A stretch of DNA of 64,000 bases from Acidovorax sp. 1608163 (GTDB lineage Bacteria > Pseudomonadota > Gammaproteobacteria > Burkholderiales > Burkholderiaceae_C). Under the pieces are notes generated by a model, which saw only the letters and a program-made list of their open reading frames with translations, was not told where the DNA came from and did not search any database. Each line of letters opens with the position of its first letter. The stretch's first letter is position 1. Below are positions 8,875 to 17,971 of this stretch, piece by piece. The stretch lies in contig NZ_CP033069.1 of the NCBI RefSeq assembly GCF_003669015.1, positions 2,118,501 through 2,182,500 of the forward strand, read 5' to 3'. A program made the translations under genes and the position numbers.

Positions 8875-9002
8875 GGCGCAAAGCGCGGTGTTTTCGGGCC
8901 ATTGCCGGGCCTGCCTTTGCGTACGCTCGGGGGCATTGGGCGAAGCTGTGGCCTTGGGGAGAACAAGGCACTGGCGTTGTCGCCCCACAGGAGCACACCG
9001 CA

Positions 9003-9584
9003 ATGTCCCCCCTTATTTCTGGCTTGGCCTCCGTGGCCTCCATGATTTTCAACGCATCGTCCAGCAACGCAGGCAAAGCGCCCGCTGCGCGACGGCCTGC
9101 GGATACCGCAGAGGCAGGCCCCGCTTCGGTGGTGCACCTGAGCCCACAGGCCCAGGCGTTGGCGGGCGCTGCGGGCAAGGCACTGACGCAAAGCGCGCAG
9201 GCGGTTGCTACGGCTGCCACCGGGGCGGGGGGCGCGCAGGGATCGGGCCAGGGGGGCTCTGTCTCCAAGCAAGATTTTCAATCGCTGCTCACCCAGTTTG
9301 GGGCCACCGAGGCACAGAAAGAACAGCTGGCCACCGGGCTGGATGCGAACAAAGACGGATCCATTTCACGCGATGAATTTTTGCAGGGGCTGGCCAATAC
9401 GCAGGGCTCCAAAGCGGGCAGTGAGCTGTCTCAAGCGTTGATGCAGGTGATGGACGGCGCGGGCAGCGGCGGCGTTGCCAGCCCCAGCAATGGCAAAGGT
9501 GACGGGGCCGTGAGCGCCAAGGAGTTTGCCGCGCTGACCACGGCGTTTGCTGCGCTGGAGAAGAAGGGCGTGAAAACCGTTTAG
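9003..9584 (+). CDS. EF-hand calcium-binding domain protein
   Basis: 193 residues. The first 75 are Ala/Gly-rich and low complexity. A helix (SKQDFQSLLTQFGATEAQKEQLATGL) precedes a canonical EF-hand loop DANKDGSISRDE (about residues 116-127). A second, degraded loop NGKGDGAVSAKE (about residues 163-174) lacks Asp at position 1. No signal peptide is obvious. A calcium sensor or buffer role is an inference from the first loop only. Confidence 0.7.
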   Translation: MSPLISGLASVASMIFNASSSNAGKAPAARRPADTAEAGPASVVHLSPQAQALAGAAGKALTQSAQAVATAATGAGGAQGSGQGGSVSKQDFQSLLTQFGATEAQKEQLATGLDANKDGSISRDEFLQGLANTQGSKAGSELSQALMQVMDGAGSGGVASPSNGKGDGAVSAKEFAALTTAFAALEKKGVKTV

Positions 9585-9628
9585 CCCATCAACGCCCGTT
9601 GCTGCGCACGCATGCAGCGCAGGGCGCT

Positions 9629-9832
9629 CTAACGATTGGGCTGCGGCACTGCCGCGTAGTTCATGGCAATGGCTTGCATGACCGCACCGATCAAGGCCCC
9701 ATCCCCCGCGCTTTGGGGGCGAACGTTCTGAACGATCTGAATCGCGTACTCCAGCTGTTCTTTGGCCAGGGCCGCCGCCATGGCGTTGCCTCGTTTTTCA
9801 CTGGGCGACGCATCGCGAATCACCAGGCTCAT
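9629..9832 (-). CDS. Hypothetical protein, RebB-like
   Basis: 67 residues from ATG 9832 (MSLVIRDASPSEKRG), preceded by the ribosome site AAGGAAACG. The sequence has a helical run (AMAAALAKEQLEYAIQIVQN) and ends GALIGAVMQAIAMNYAAVPQPNR. Small Ala-rich proteins of this shape resemble R-body-associated RebB/KilC-type proteins in size and tail, but the match is too weak to assign. Treat as hypothetical. Confidence 0.45.
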   Translation of the reverse strand: MSLVIRDASPSEKRGNAMAAALAKEQLEYAIQIVQNVRPQSAGDGALIGAVMQAIAMNYAAVPQPNR

Positions 9833-9934
9833 CTCGTTTCCTTGAAGTGGTAAGCCCGAGTATGCGGGGTGCCAGGGCCGGTGCGCTGTGCTTTGGGGGT
9901 TTTCGGCGGGCTTTACCCAGAATAAAGAGGCGGC

Positions 9935-9965
9935 CCCCTCGCGCAGACGGGGTCTGCGCGAGGGG
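9935..9965. other. Long perfect GC hairpin downstream of emrB
   Basis: A 14-bp perfect stem, CCCCTCGCGCAGAC / GTCTGCGCGAGGGG, with a three-base GGG loop. It lies in the gap after the efflux pump gene (ends 10031, reverse strand). There is no T-run on the reverse strand, so it may stabilise the mRNA 3' end or act as a Rho-independent-like stop with poor tail. Confidence 0.45.
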
Positions 9966-10030
9966 CGCAACGGCCTGCACGGGTGACGGGCACGCCGTGG
10001 TGGGCGGCACCGTTGGTGCTGAATGGCCCG

Positions 10031-11662
10031 TCAGTGGGCCCCAGCGGCATCGGCAGCGCCTGCTCCAGCGGCCTTGGCGGGGCGCTTGGTCAGCCAGATC
10101 AACCCGATCAGCAGCAGGAACAGCCCTGCCGAGCCCAGGAAGATGTCGTTGGCCGCCCGCGTGAACGCCTGTTGGTCAATCAGCCGGTTGATCTGCGCCA
10201 GCGCCTGCATCTGCGTGAGGCCCGAGGCCACCAGGCCGTCCAGCGTTTGCGCAAACACGCCCTGGCCCTGCACCAGCCCTTCGGTCAGGTGCGCGTGGTG
10301 CATGGCGGCGCGGCTCTCCCACAGCGTGGTGGCAATGGACGTGCCCATGGCCCCGGCGGTGATCCGCACGAAGTTGGACAAGCCCGCCGCTGCCGGAATG
10401 CGCTCGGGCGCAATGCCAGACAGCGTCAGCGTGGTGAGCGGGATGAAGAAGAACGCCATGGCCGCGCCCTGCAGCAGGGTGGGGATCAGGATGTGGATGA
10501 AGTCCGTCTGCACCGTGAACTGCGACCGCATCCACAGCACGGTGCTGAACACGATGAATGCACCCGTGGCCATGCGGCGGGGGTCCCACTGGCCTACCTT
10601 TTTGCCCACCAGGGGTGTGAGCAAGATGGCGAAAACGCCCACGGGCGCCAGCGCCATGCCGGCCGATGTGGCGGTGTAGCCCATCCACTGCTGCAGCCAC
10701 AGCGGCAGCAACACCACGTTGCCAAAGAACAGCGCGTAGGCCACCGACAACGCCAGCGCACCAAAGGTGAAGTTGCGGCCCTTGAAAAGCTTCAAGTCCA
10801 CCACTGGGTGCTTGTCCGTCAGCTCCCACACCAAAAACACGGCAAACGCCACCACGGCAATCACGGCCATGGTGATGATCTCGCCCGAGGCAAACCAGTC
10901 CAGCTCCTTGCCCTTGTCGAGCATGAGCTGCAGCGCGCCCACCCACAGCACCAGCAGCGTCAGGCCTACGGTGTCGATGGGCAGTTTGCGGATGGGGGTC
11001 TCGCGCTTGTGGTAGATGCCCCAGGTCAGCAACCCCGCCAGCAGGCCCACGGGCACGTTGATGTAGAAGATCCAGGGCCAGGAGACGTTGTCGGTGATCC
11101 ACCCGCCCAAGAGCGGCCCGACCACCGGCGCCACCAGCGTGGTCACCCCCCACAGCGCCAGCGCCGTGCCCGCCAGGGCGCGTGGGTAGCTGGCCAGCAG
11201 CAGGGTTTGGCTCAGCGGAATCATCGGCCCGGCCACCAGGCCCTGCAGCACGCGGAAGAAGACCAGCATCTCCAGCGACGACGCAAAGCCGCACAGCCAG
11301 GAGGTGAGCACGAAGAGCAGCACGCTCATGGTGAACAGGCGCACCGCGCCAAAGCGCTGCGTGAGCCAGCCCGTGAGCGGCACGGAGATGGCATTGGCCA
11401 CGCCAAAGCTGGTGATGACCCAGGTGCCTTGGCCGGGGCTCACGCCCAGGTCACCGGCGATGGCGGGGATGGAGACGTTGGCAATCGACGAGTCGAGCAC
11501 GTTCATGAACGTGGCCAGCGACAGCGACAGCGTGCCCAGCAACAGAGCCGTGCCCTTGAGCGGTGGGTAGGCTGGTGGCGGCCCAGGGGGCGCAGCCACT
11601 GCAGGGGCCGCCCGGGCGGGGGCCTGGTCTGCGGGGGCAGCGGTGGGGTTGGCGGCAGTCAT
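10031..11662 (-). CDS. emrB: DHA2-family multidrug efflux MFS permease (EmrB/QacA)
   Basis: 543 residues with 14 predicted membrane segments. N-terminal Pro/Ala-rich cytosolic leader (about 1-38), then TFMNVLDSSIANVSIPAIAGDLG (motif D1 of DHA2), WVITSFGVANAISVPLTGWLTQRFG (motif A) and GLVAGPMIPLSQTLL (motif C region). It exports drugs by proton antiport in the inner membrane and pairs with the EmrA-type adaptor directly upstream (12 bases between). It is the last gene of the marR-nodT-emrA-emrB unit. Confidence 0.93.
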   Translation of the reverse strand: MTAANPTAAPADQAPARAAPAVAAPPGPPPAYPPLKGTALLLGTLSLSLATFMNVLDSSIANVSIPAIAGDLGVSPGQGTWVITSFGVANAISVPLTGWLTQRFGAVRLFTMSVLLFVLTSWLCGFASSLEMLVFFRVLQGLVAGPMIPLSQTLLLASYPRALAGTALALWGVTTLVAPVVGPLLGGWITDNVSWPWIFYINVPVGLLAGLLTWGIYHKRETPIRKLPIDTVGLTLLVLWVGALQLMLDKGKELDWFASGEIITMAVIAVVAFAVFLVWELTDKHPVVDLKLFKGRNFTFGALALSVAYALFFGNVVLLPLWLQQWMGYTATSAGMALAPVGVFAILLTPLVGKKVGQWDPRRMATGAFIVFSTVLWMRSQFTVQTDFIHILIPTLLQGAAMAFFFIPLTTLTLSGIAPERIPAAAGLSNFVRITAGAMGTSIATTLWESRAAMHHAHLTEGLVQGQGVFAQTLDGLVASGLTQMQALAQINRLIDQQAFTRAANDIFLGSAGLFLLLIGLIWLTKRPAKAAGAGAADAAGAH

Positions 11663-11674
11663 GGTGCGCCCCGC

Positions 11675-13012
11675 TTACTGCACCACAGGGGTTTGCACGG
11701 CGGGTTGTGCCGGGGCCGATGCGTGGTGCTGGCTGGGCACGGCCGTGGCTTGGTTGGCAGCCTTGGCACTGCTGGAGGGGGCCGTTGCGATGGCCGCAGT
11801 AGCCTTGCGACCCAGGTTGGCGGCAATGATGTGGGCCACTTCGTCGTCGGCGGCCTTGAACTGCGCGTCGAACACGGCGGTGGCGGCCACGGGTGTGGTG
11901 CGCTGCGTGTCGGCCAGGCTCTTGCCGCTTTGGTCGGCGGTGTTCACTTTCACCTCCATCGACAGGCCTACGCGCAACGGGTGCTCGGCCACTTCCTTGG
12001 GGTCGAGTGCAATGCGCACGGGCACGCGCTGCACCACCTTGATCCAGTTGCCCGTGGCGTTTTGCGCAGGCAGCAGCGCAAAGGCCGCGCCCGTGCCAGC
12101 ACCCAGCCCGGTCACCGTGCCGTGGTAGACCACTTTGGTGCCGTACACGTCGGCTTCCAGCTCAGCGGTCTGGCCGATGCGCAGGGTTTGCAACTGGCTT
12201 TCCTTGAAATTCGCGTCCACCCACAGGTCATGCAGCGGCACCAGCGTCATCAGCGGGGCGCCTGCCTGCACGCGCTGGCCCACTTGCACGCCGCGTTTGG
12301 CCACGTGGCCATCGAGCGGTGCCACCAGCTGGGCGCGCTGCACGGCCAGATAGGCCTCGCGCACACGGGCGGCGGCGCGCTGCACATTGGGGTGCTGCTC
12401 GATGGAGGTGCCTTCGGTCTGCGTCTGGCTGGCCACCAGTTGCTCTTGTGCGGCCACCACGGCGGCCTGGGCGGCGGCCACGGTGCTCTTGGCCGCAGTC
12501 AGTTGGGCGTTGGCGTGCTGGAATTCTTCCTTGCCCACGGCGCCGCTGGCCATCAGCGGGGCGCGGCGGGTCACGTCGTCTTGCATGCGGGCGGCGTCGG
12601 CCTGGGCGCGGGCCAGGTCGGCGCTGCGCAGGCTCACCTGGGCCTTGAGGGTGGAGTTGTTGGCAAACAGCGTGCGCACTTCGCGCACGGTCTGGGCGAG
12701 CTGGGCCTCGGCTTGCTCCAGCGCCACGCGGGCGTCGGCCGGGTCCAGCTTGACGAGCAACTGGCCCGCCTTCACAAAGTCGGTGTCGTCGGCGCCGATG
12801 GACACCACGGTGCCGCCGATCTGCGGCGTGATCTGCACCACGTTGCCTGCCACGTAGGCGTTGTCGGTGGTTTCGATATGGCGGCCGTTGGCCCAGTGCC
12901 AGCCGCCCCAGCCGAGGGCAGCGATGGCCACAGCGGCGGCAATGAGGGTGAGGCCCCGGCGGCGGGCGGTGTTGGCTTCGTTGGCGGTGAGGGGTTCGCT
13001 GGCAGCAGTCAT
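11675..13012 (-). CDS. emrA: EmrA/HlyD-type membrane fusion protein
   Basis: 445 residues. A single N-terminal membrane anchor (about residues 23-45, LTLIAAAVAIAALGWGGWHWA) is followed by the lipoyl/barrel-sandwich half-motif TDNAYVAGNVVQITPQIGGTVVSIGADDTDFVKAGQLLVKLDPADA. A long coiled-coil hairpin (about 90-200) follows, then the second lipoyl half (LVAPLDGHVAKRGVQVGQRVQAG). The C-terminal about 60 residues are an Ala/Ser-rich tail ending VQTPVVQ, not needed for the fold. It links the EmrB permease to the outer-membrane factor encoded upstream. Confidence 0.93.
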   Translation of the reverse strand: MTAASEPLTANEANTARRRGLTLIAAAVAIAALGWGGWHWANGRHIETTDNAYVAGNVVQITPQIGGTVVSIGADDTDFVKAGQLLVKLDPADARVALEQAEAQLAQTVREVRTLFANNSTLKAQVSLRSADLARAQADAARMQDDVTRRAPLMASGAVGKEEFQHANAQLTAAKSTVAAAQAAVVAAQEQLVASQTQTEGTSIEQHPNVQRAAARVREAYLAVQRAQLVAPLDGHVAKRGVQVGQRVQAGAPLMTLVPLHDLWVDANFKESQLQTLRIGQTAELEADVYGTKVVYHGTVTGLGAGTGAAFALLPAQNATGNWIKVVQRVPVRIALDPKEVAEHPLRVGLSMEVKVNTADQSGKSLADTQRTTPVAATAVFDAQFKAADDEVAHIIAANLGRKATAAIATAPSSSAKAANQATAVPSQHHASAPAQPAVQTPVVQ

Positions 13013-13065
13013 GGCAGTGGTCTTTCGGGAATGTGTTGTTTATGGTTTTGTTTGTTTTCCTCCAA

Positions 13066-13126
13066 CCGTTCGGGCTGAGCTTGTCGAAGCCTTGCGCGGC
13101 GCTTCGACAGGCTCTGCGTGAACGGG
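13066..13126. repeat. Repeat family B inverted pair
   Basis: CCGTTCGGGCTGAGCTTGTC on one side and GCTTCGACAGGCTCTGCGTG on the other, with CCTTGCGCGGC between: the same arrangement as at 4526-4586. It sits between emrA and the outer-membrane factor gene, inside the operon. Confidence 0.75.
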
Positions 13127-13178
13127 TGGGGTGTGCATGAAGGGGCGTTGAGTGGCTTTCTGCGTTGGACTTTTGCGC

Positions 13179-14651
13179 TTATTTCGCAGCGGTGCGCAGC
13201 ACCGCCGTGTCATCGGTCCAGCCGCCACCCAGTGCTTTCATCAGCACCAGGCGCGTGTCCAGCTGGCGGGCCCGCAGGTCTACGGCCAGGCGGCGTTGGG
13301 CCAGCACCTGGCTTTCGGTGCTCAGCACGACCAGGTAGTTGCCCAGGCCCGCGCGGTAGCGGTCTTGGGCAAAGCGGTAGGCTTTTTCTGCGCTGGCCAC
13401 AGCGTCGTCCTGCAGTGCCTGCTGGCGGGTGAGCGACTGGATGGAGGTCACGGCGTCGCCTGCTTCCTTCACGGCATCGAGCACGGCGCCGTTGTATTGG
13501 GCGATGGCGGCGTCCAGCTCGGCCTGGCGGCCCCCCAGTTGGGCGCGCAGGCGGCCACCGTCAAAAATGGGCAGGCGCAGCGCAGGTGTCACGCCCATCT
13601 GGCGCGAGCTGCCGTTGAACAGCTTGTCCAGCCCCAGTGAGTTCAGGCCCACAAACGCGCCAATATTGATGTTGGGATAGAACTCGCTCTTGGCGCTGTT
13701 CACCCCCTGGCTGGCGGCCTCTACCCGCCAGCGGGCTGCCACCACGTCAGGGCGGCGGCCCAGCAGGTCTGCGCCCAGGGTGTCGGGCACCGCAGTGGGT
13801 TGCAGCGCGGTGAGCCTGGGCGTCAGCGCAGGCAAGGCATCGGGTGCCTGGCCCGTCAGCACGGCCAACTGGCGGCGGCCCAGGGTGATTTGCTCTTCCA
13901 GTGCTTCGATCTGGGTGCGGGCGTCGGGCACGGCACCCTGCGCCTGGGTCAGCTCGACCTGGCTGTCGAGGCCTGCGGCGGTGCGCTCTTGGGTGAGCTT
14001 GCGCTGTTCCTCGCGCTGCTCCAGCGCACGCACGGCCACATCGCGCTGGGCCACCAGCCGGGCCAGGGCCACGTAGCTGCGGCCGACCTGGGCGGCCAGG
14101 GTGTTGGCGGCAGCGGCTGCATCGGCCTGGGCGGCGCGGGCCTGGCCCAGGGCGGCTTGCAGTTCAGCAGCGTGCTGGCCAAAAAAGTCGGGCGCCCAGC
14201 TCAGCGATGCCTGCACGGTGCCGCTGTTGTAGGTGTTGCCAGCCACGGGGGCGGGCACCAGGCCGTTGGCGGTGTAGCGCTGGCGGGTGGCGTCCACACC
14301 CAGCGTGGCCTGCGGGCCGTTGGCGGCCTCGCGCACCTGGCTCAGGGCCACGGCTTGCTCCAGGCGGGCGCGGCTTACAGCCAGGCTGGGGTTGCCTTGC
14401 AGGGCCTGGTCGATCAGGGTGTTGAGCTGCGCATCGCCCAGCGTGGTCCACCACTGGGCGGGGGCAACGGTCTCCGTGCCTGCATTCAGGCCCAGGGCCG
14501 CTGGGGTGGTTTGCGCCAGTGGCGTGTGGCTCGGGCCAGGGCTTGCGCAGCCGACCAGGAAGATGGCTGCCGCCAGGGCCAATGCCGACACAGCGAAGTG
14601 GGCCATCAAGGCCGAGCGGGTGGAGGGCAGGGGGGTTGTTGGGGTGTTCAC
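13179..14651 (-). CDS. NodT/OprM-type outer-membrane efflux lipoprotein
   Basis: 490 residues from GTG 14651 (reads M-NTPTTPLPSTRS). Residues about 14-36 form a signal ending in the lipobox LVGC, so the mature protein is lipidated. Two OEP repeats follow, with typical WWTTLGDAQLNTLIDQALQGNP near the start and RRPDVVAARWRVEAASQGVNSAKSEFYP and YNGAVLDAVKEAGDAV in the second. It forms the TolC-like trimeric channel for the EmrAB pump. An ATG further upstream in frame is antisense padding. Confidence 0.9.
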   Translation of the reverse strand: MNTPTTPLPSTRSALMAHFAVSALALAAAIFLVGCASPGPSHTPLAQTTPAALGLNAGTETVAPAQWWTTLGDAQLNTLIDQALQGNPSLAVSRARLEQAVALSQVREAANGPQATLGVDATRQRYTANGLVPAPVAGNTYNSGTVQASLSWAPDFFGQHAAELQAALGQARAAQADAAAAANTLAAQVGRSYVALARLVAQRDVAVRALEQREEQRKLTQERTAAGLDSQVELTQAQGAVPDARTQIEALEEQITLGRRQLAVLTGQAPDALPALTPRLTALQPTAVPDTLGADLLGRRPDVVAARWRVEAASQGVNSAKSEFYPNINIGAFVGLNSLGLDKLFNGSSRQMGVTPALRLPIFDGGRLRAQLGGRQAELDAAIAQYNGAVLDAVKEAGDAVTSIQSLTRQQALQDDAVASAEKAYRFAQDRYRAGLGNYLVVLSTESQVLAQRRLAVDLRARQLDTRLVLMKALGGGWTDDTAVLRTAAK

Positions 14652-14773
14652 GGGATTCTCCAGAATGGTTTTGGGGTGTTGTGTGGAGGACAGCGAGGGC
14701 GTTTGGCACTGGCACGACCCAGGCCAGGGCCACCGTGGAGCTGGCTTTGCCAGGCCACCGGTGGCGCCCCCCT

Positions 14774-15295
14774 TCAGGGGGAAGGCGGCACAGGGGGTTT
14801 TCCATTCACCAGCATGCGGCGCAGCAGGCTCAGCAGCAATTGCCACTCGTCGTGACTGAAGTCGCTCAGGTGGCCGTTGAGCACATCGGCCAGCACCGGG
14901 GGCACCAGCGCGGCAATGCGCTGGCCTTCGGCTGTGAGCTTGAGCTGCACCACGCGCCGGTCGACCGTGGAGCGCTCGCGCGCCACTAGGCCCTTGGCTT
15001 CCATGCGGTCCAGCGACCGGGTCATGGAGGCGGGGTCGGTCTCCAGGTCACGTGCCAGGTTGGCGACGGTGGTCTGGTCGCTCAGAGACAGCTTGAACAG
15101 GGGCAGCCACTGCGCATAGGTCAGGTCGTGCACTGCCAGCTGTGCATCGGCCTGTGTGCGGATGGAAGACATCACCTTGCGCAGCAGGTAGCCCACGCTG
15201 TTTTCAGGCTGAAGCTGATGGGCTTGGTAGTGCTCTGCGCGGTAAAAGACGGGCGCAGACGCTGGGGCGCGGGGTGTGTCGGAGGCGGAAGTCAT
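14774..15295 (-). CDS. MarR-family repressor of the efflux operon
   Basis: 173 residues from ATG 15295 (MTSASDTPRAPAS). Winged-helix MarR fold: YAQWLPLFKLSLSDQTTVANLARDLETDPASMTRSLDRMEAKGLVARERSTVDRRVVQLKLTAEG, including the DxRxxxLxLT wing. It is the first gene of the unit marR-nodT-emrA-emrB, the EmrR arrangement. The candidate operator at 15318-15330 lies just upstream, implying autorepression and derepression by phenolic or drug ligands (inference). Confidence 0.9.
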   Translation of the reverse strand: MTSASDTPRAPASAPVFYRAEHYQAHQLQPENSVGYLLRKVMSSIRTQADAQLAVHDLTYAQWLPLFKLSLSDQTTVANLARDLETDPASMTRSLDRMEAKGLVARERSTVDRRVVQLKLTAEGQRIAALVPPVLADVLNGHLSDFSHDEWQLLLSLLRRMLVNGKPPVPPSP

Positions 15296-15317
15296 GGGGA
15301 TGGAATTTAATTGACTA

Positions 15318-15330
15318 GACAATTATTGTC
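15318..15330. promoter_or_regulatory. Candidate MarR operator
   Basis: GACAATTATTGTC, perfect 6-bp arms around a single T, 23 bases upstream of the marR start on the reverse strand. AT-rich ATTGTC-type palindromes are typical MarR targets. Confidence 0.6.
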
Positions 15331-15417
15331 TTGGCAATGACTAAATTCCTGAGTCCCCGTGAGGGCCATTGGAGGCTGCGGGAGGCGCTGGCCTGCACCT
15401 CGGTGAGATAGATTTTG

Positions 15418-15465
15418 CTATCTAATTGATAGCTTCTAGCGCTTTATTGGTAAGCGCTAGGCCCA
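15418..15465 (-). repeat. Repeat family A, copy 3
   Basis: GCTATCTAATTGATAGCTTC then TAGCGCTTTATTGGTAAGCG. It lies immediately downstream of the metE stop (15470), so it may form the 3' end hairpin of that transcript. Confidence 0.75.
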
Positions 15466-15469
15466 TAAA

Positions 15470-17863
15470 TTACTGCAATGCTGCTTCCTCCAGCAACCGC
15501 TCGCGCACTTCCTGTGCGGCCTGCACCATGTGGCGCAGGGCGGCTTCGGTCTCGGGCCAGCCCCGGGTCTTGAGGCCGCAGTCGGGGTTCACCCACAGGT
15601 GCTCCACGGGCACGACCTCGGCGGCTTTTTCGAGCAGCGCAGCCATCTCCTGCACGCCAGGCACGCGGGGCGAATGGATGTCGTACACGCCAGGGCCGAT
15701 CTCGTTGGGGTAGCGGAAATCACCGAACCCTTGCAGCAGCTCCATGTCCGAGCGGCTCGTCTCAATCGTGATCACATCCGCGTCCATGGACGCGATGGCG
15801 GGCAGGATGTCGTTGAACTCGCTGTAGCACATGTGGGTGTGGATCTGCGTGTCGTTGCGCACGCCGCTGGCACTGATGCGGAAGGCGCGCGTGGCGCGGT
15901 CCAGGTAGCTCTTCCACCCCGCGCGTCGCAGCGGCAAGCCCTCGCGGATGGCGGGCTCGTCAATCTGAATGATGGCGATGCCTGCGGCTTCCAGGTCACA
16001 CACCTCGTCGCGGATGGCCCAGGCGACCTGGTCGGCCGTGGTGGCGCGGGGCTGATCGTCGCGCACAAAGCTCCACTGCAGGATGGTGATGGGGCCGGTG
16101 AGCATGCCTTTCATGGGCTTGGCCGTCAGGCTCTGCGCGTACTGCGTCCAGTCCACCGTCATGGGCGTGGGGCGGGCCACGTCGCCGTAAATGATGGGCG
16201 GCTTTACGCAGCGCGAGCCGTAGCTTTGCACCCAGCCGTTGGCGGTGAAGGCAAAGCCGTTGAGCTGCTCGCCAAAGTATTCGACCATGTCGTTGCGCTC
16301 GGCCTCGCCGTGCACCAGCACGTCAATGCCCAGCGCTTCCTGCTTGCGCACGGCCAGGGCAATTTCAGCTTCCATCTTCTGTTGGTAGTGGGCGGCATCG
16401 AGTGCCCCGCGCTTGAAGGCGGCACGGGCTGCGCGGATCTCCGCCGTCTGCGGGAACGAGCCAATGGTGGTCGTGGGCAACAGCGGAAGCTTCAGCCGTG
16501 CGCGCTGGGCCTTTTGCCGGGCAGGGAAGGCGCTGGCGCGCTGGTCGGCCCCGGGCGCTGCGGCGGCAATGCGGGCCGCCACGGTGGCGCGGTGCACACG
16601 CGGGCTGGCGCGGCGGGCGGCCAGGGCGGTGCGGGCGGCGTGCAGTTCGTCGTCTGCCGCCGCTTCGCCTTGCGACAAGGCGGTGGCAAGCACGCGCAGC
16701 TCATCGAGTTTTTCCACCGCAAACGCCAGCCAGGATTTCACCTCGCCATCCAGCTGCGTCTCGGCCTCTAAGCTGAGCGGCACGTGCAGCAGCGAGCACG
16801 ACGGTGCCAGCCACAGCTCGCCCTGGTGCTTGTCGGCCACGGGGCGCAGCTTGGCCAGGGCCGCATCCAGGTCGGTGCGCCAGATGTTGCGGCCATCCAC
16901 CATGCCCACCGACAGCACTTTGTGCGAGGGCAGCCAGTCGGCCACGCCCACCAGTTCGTCGGGCGCGCGCACGGCGTCCACATGCAGCCCGGCCACGGGC
17001 AGCTGGCAGGCCAGGCGCAGGTTTTCGGCCAGGGGCGAGAAGTAGGTGGCCAGCAACAGCTTGGGCGCGCTGCGGGCGAGTTGCCAGTAGCTGGGCTCAA
17101 AGGCATGGCGCCACGCATCGGGCAGGTCCAGGCCCAGGATGGGTTCGTCGATCTGCACCCATTCCACGCCTTGGGCCTTCAGGCGTGCCAGCACGGCCTC
17201 GTACACGGGCAGCAGGGACTCCAGCAGGCTGAAGCGGTCAAAGCCCGCCGCCTTGGATTTGCCCAGCCACAAAAAGCTCAGCGGCCCCAGCAACACGGCC
17301 TTGACGCGGTGGCCCAGCGCCTGGGCCTCGGCCACCTCGGCAAACAGGCGCTCACTGGCCAGGTGGAACTGGGTGTGGGCGCTGAACTCGGGCACGAGGT
17401 AGTGGTAGTTGGTGTCGAACCACTTGGTCATCTCCAGTGCGGGCTGGCCTGCAGTGGGGTGCTTAGCCTGGCAACCGGCGCTACAGCCCGCGTGGTCGGA
17501 TGTGGCCTGGGCCGACACGCCCCGGGCCATAGCAAAGTAGCGCGCCAGCTCGGGCGTGTGGGCATCAAAGCCAAAACGCGCAGGCTCGCAGCCCAGCAGT
17601 TGGATGTGGTTGGCCACATGGTCGTACAGCGCAAAGTCGCCCACGGTCACACAACCCAGGCCCGCGTCGGCCTGCGCCTGCCAGTGTTGCTGGCGCAACT
17701 GGGCGGCGGCGGCCTGCAGCTCGGCCTCGGTGCTCTCGCCGCGCCAGAAGGATTCGAGCGCGAATTTCAGCGCGCGCTGCGCCCCCATGCGCGGAAACCC
17801 CAGGGTGTGGGTGAGCACGGGGCGGCGGGTGGCGGCGGTTACGGCGACTGCGGCGAGCGACAT
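15470..17863 (-). CDS. metE: Cobalamin-independent methionine synthase
   Basis: 797 residues from ATG 17863 ([20 protein letters not shown]). It transfers the methyl group of methyltetrahydrofolate polyglutamate to homocysteine. Zn ligands are visible in [11 protein letters not shown] (His-x-Cys) and [11 protein letters not shown]. Also present: [14 protein letters not shown] and [20 protein letters not shown] of the C-terminal barrel. It is about 40 residues longer than usual, mainly because residues about 116-141 form an insert containing [12 protein letters not shown] (two Cys, two His). Divergent from metR. Confidence 0.95.
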   Translation of the reverse strand: MSLAAVAVTAATRRPVLTHTLGFPRMGAQRALKFALESFWRGESTEAELQAAAAQLRQQHWQAQADAGLGCVTVGDFALYDHVANHIQLLGCEPARFGFDAHTPELARYFAMARGVSAQATSDHAGCSAGCQAKHPTAGQPALEMTKWFDTNYHYLVPEFSAHTQFHLASERLFAEVAEAQALGHRVKAVLLGPLSFLWLGKSKAAGFDRFSLLESLLPVYEAVLARLKAQGVEWVQIDEPILGLDLPDAWRHAFEPSYWQLARSAPKLLLATYFSPLAENLRLACQLPVAGLHVDAVRAPDELVGVADWLPSHKVLSVGMVDGRNIWRTDLDAALAKLRPVADKHQGELWLAPSCSLLHVPLSLEAETQLDGEVKSWLAFAVEKLDELRVLATALSQGEAAADDELHAARTALAARRASPRVHRATVAARIAAAAPGADQRASAFPARQKAQRARLKLPLLPTTTIGSFPQTAEIRAARAAFKRGALDAAHYQQKMEAEIALAVRKQEALGIDVLVHGEAERNDMVEYFGEQLNGFAFTANGWVQSYGSRCVKPPIIYGDVARPTPMTVDWTQYAQSLTAKPMKGMLTGPITILQWSFVRDDQPRATTADQVAWAIRDEVCDLEAAGIAIIQIDEPAIREGLPLRRAGWKSYLDRATRAFRISASGVRNDTQIHTHMCYSEFNDILPAIASMDADVITIETSRSDMELLQGFGDFRYPNEIGPGVYDIHSPRVPGVQEMAALLEKAAEVVPVEHLWVNPDCGLKTRGWPETEAALRHMVQAAQEVRERLLEEAALQ

Positions 17864-17971
17864 GGTGATTTCCTTCTTCTGAATGGAGCAATGCAATGAA
17901 GGCACCGATGGTCGCGCGGGCTCGTTTATTATTCAAACGAAAGTTTTAGTTGATTAACTTGAAAATTAATA
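17864..17971. promoter_or_regulatory. metE-metR divergent promoter region
   Basis: This 108-bp gap is very AT-rich compared with its surroundings. It contains ATTCAAACG at 17932 onward and CTTGAAAAT at 17959 onward, an inverted TTCAA...TTGAA pair resembling MetR half-sites (TGAA...TTCA). MetR with homocysteine would activate metE and repress itself; the exact box is not certain. Confidence 0.45.

Noticed and set aside
9983..13078. A 1031-codon forward frame over the efflux genes
   Set aside because: It is the antisense of emrB and emrA, rich in His, Gly and Gln with no motifs; the reverse-strand genes have full family signatures.
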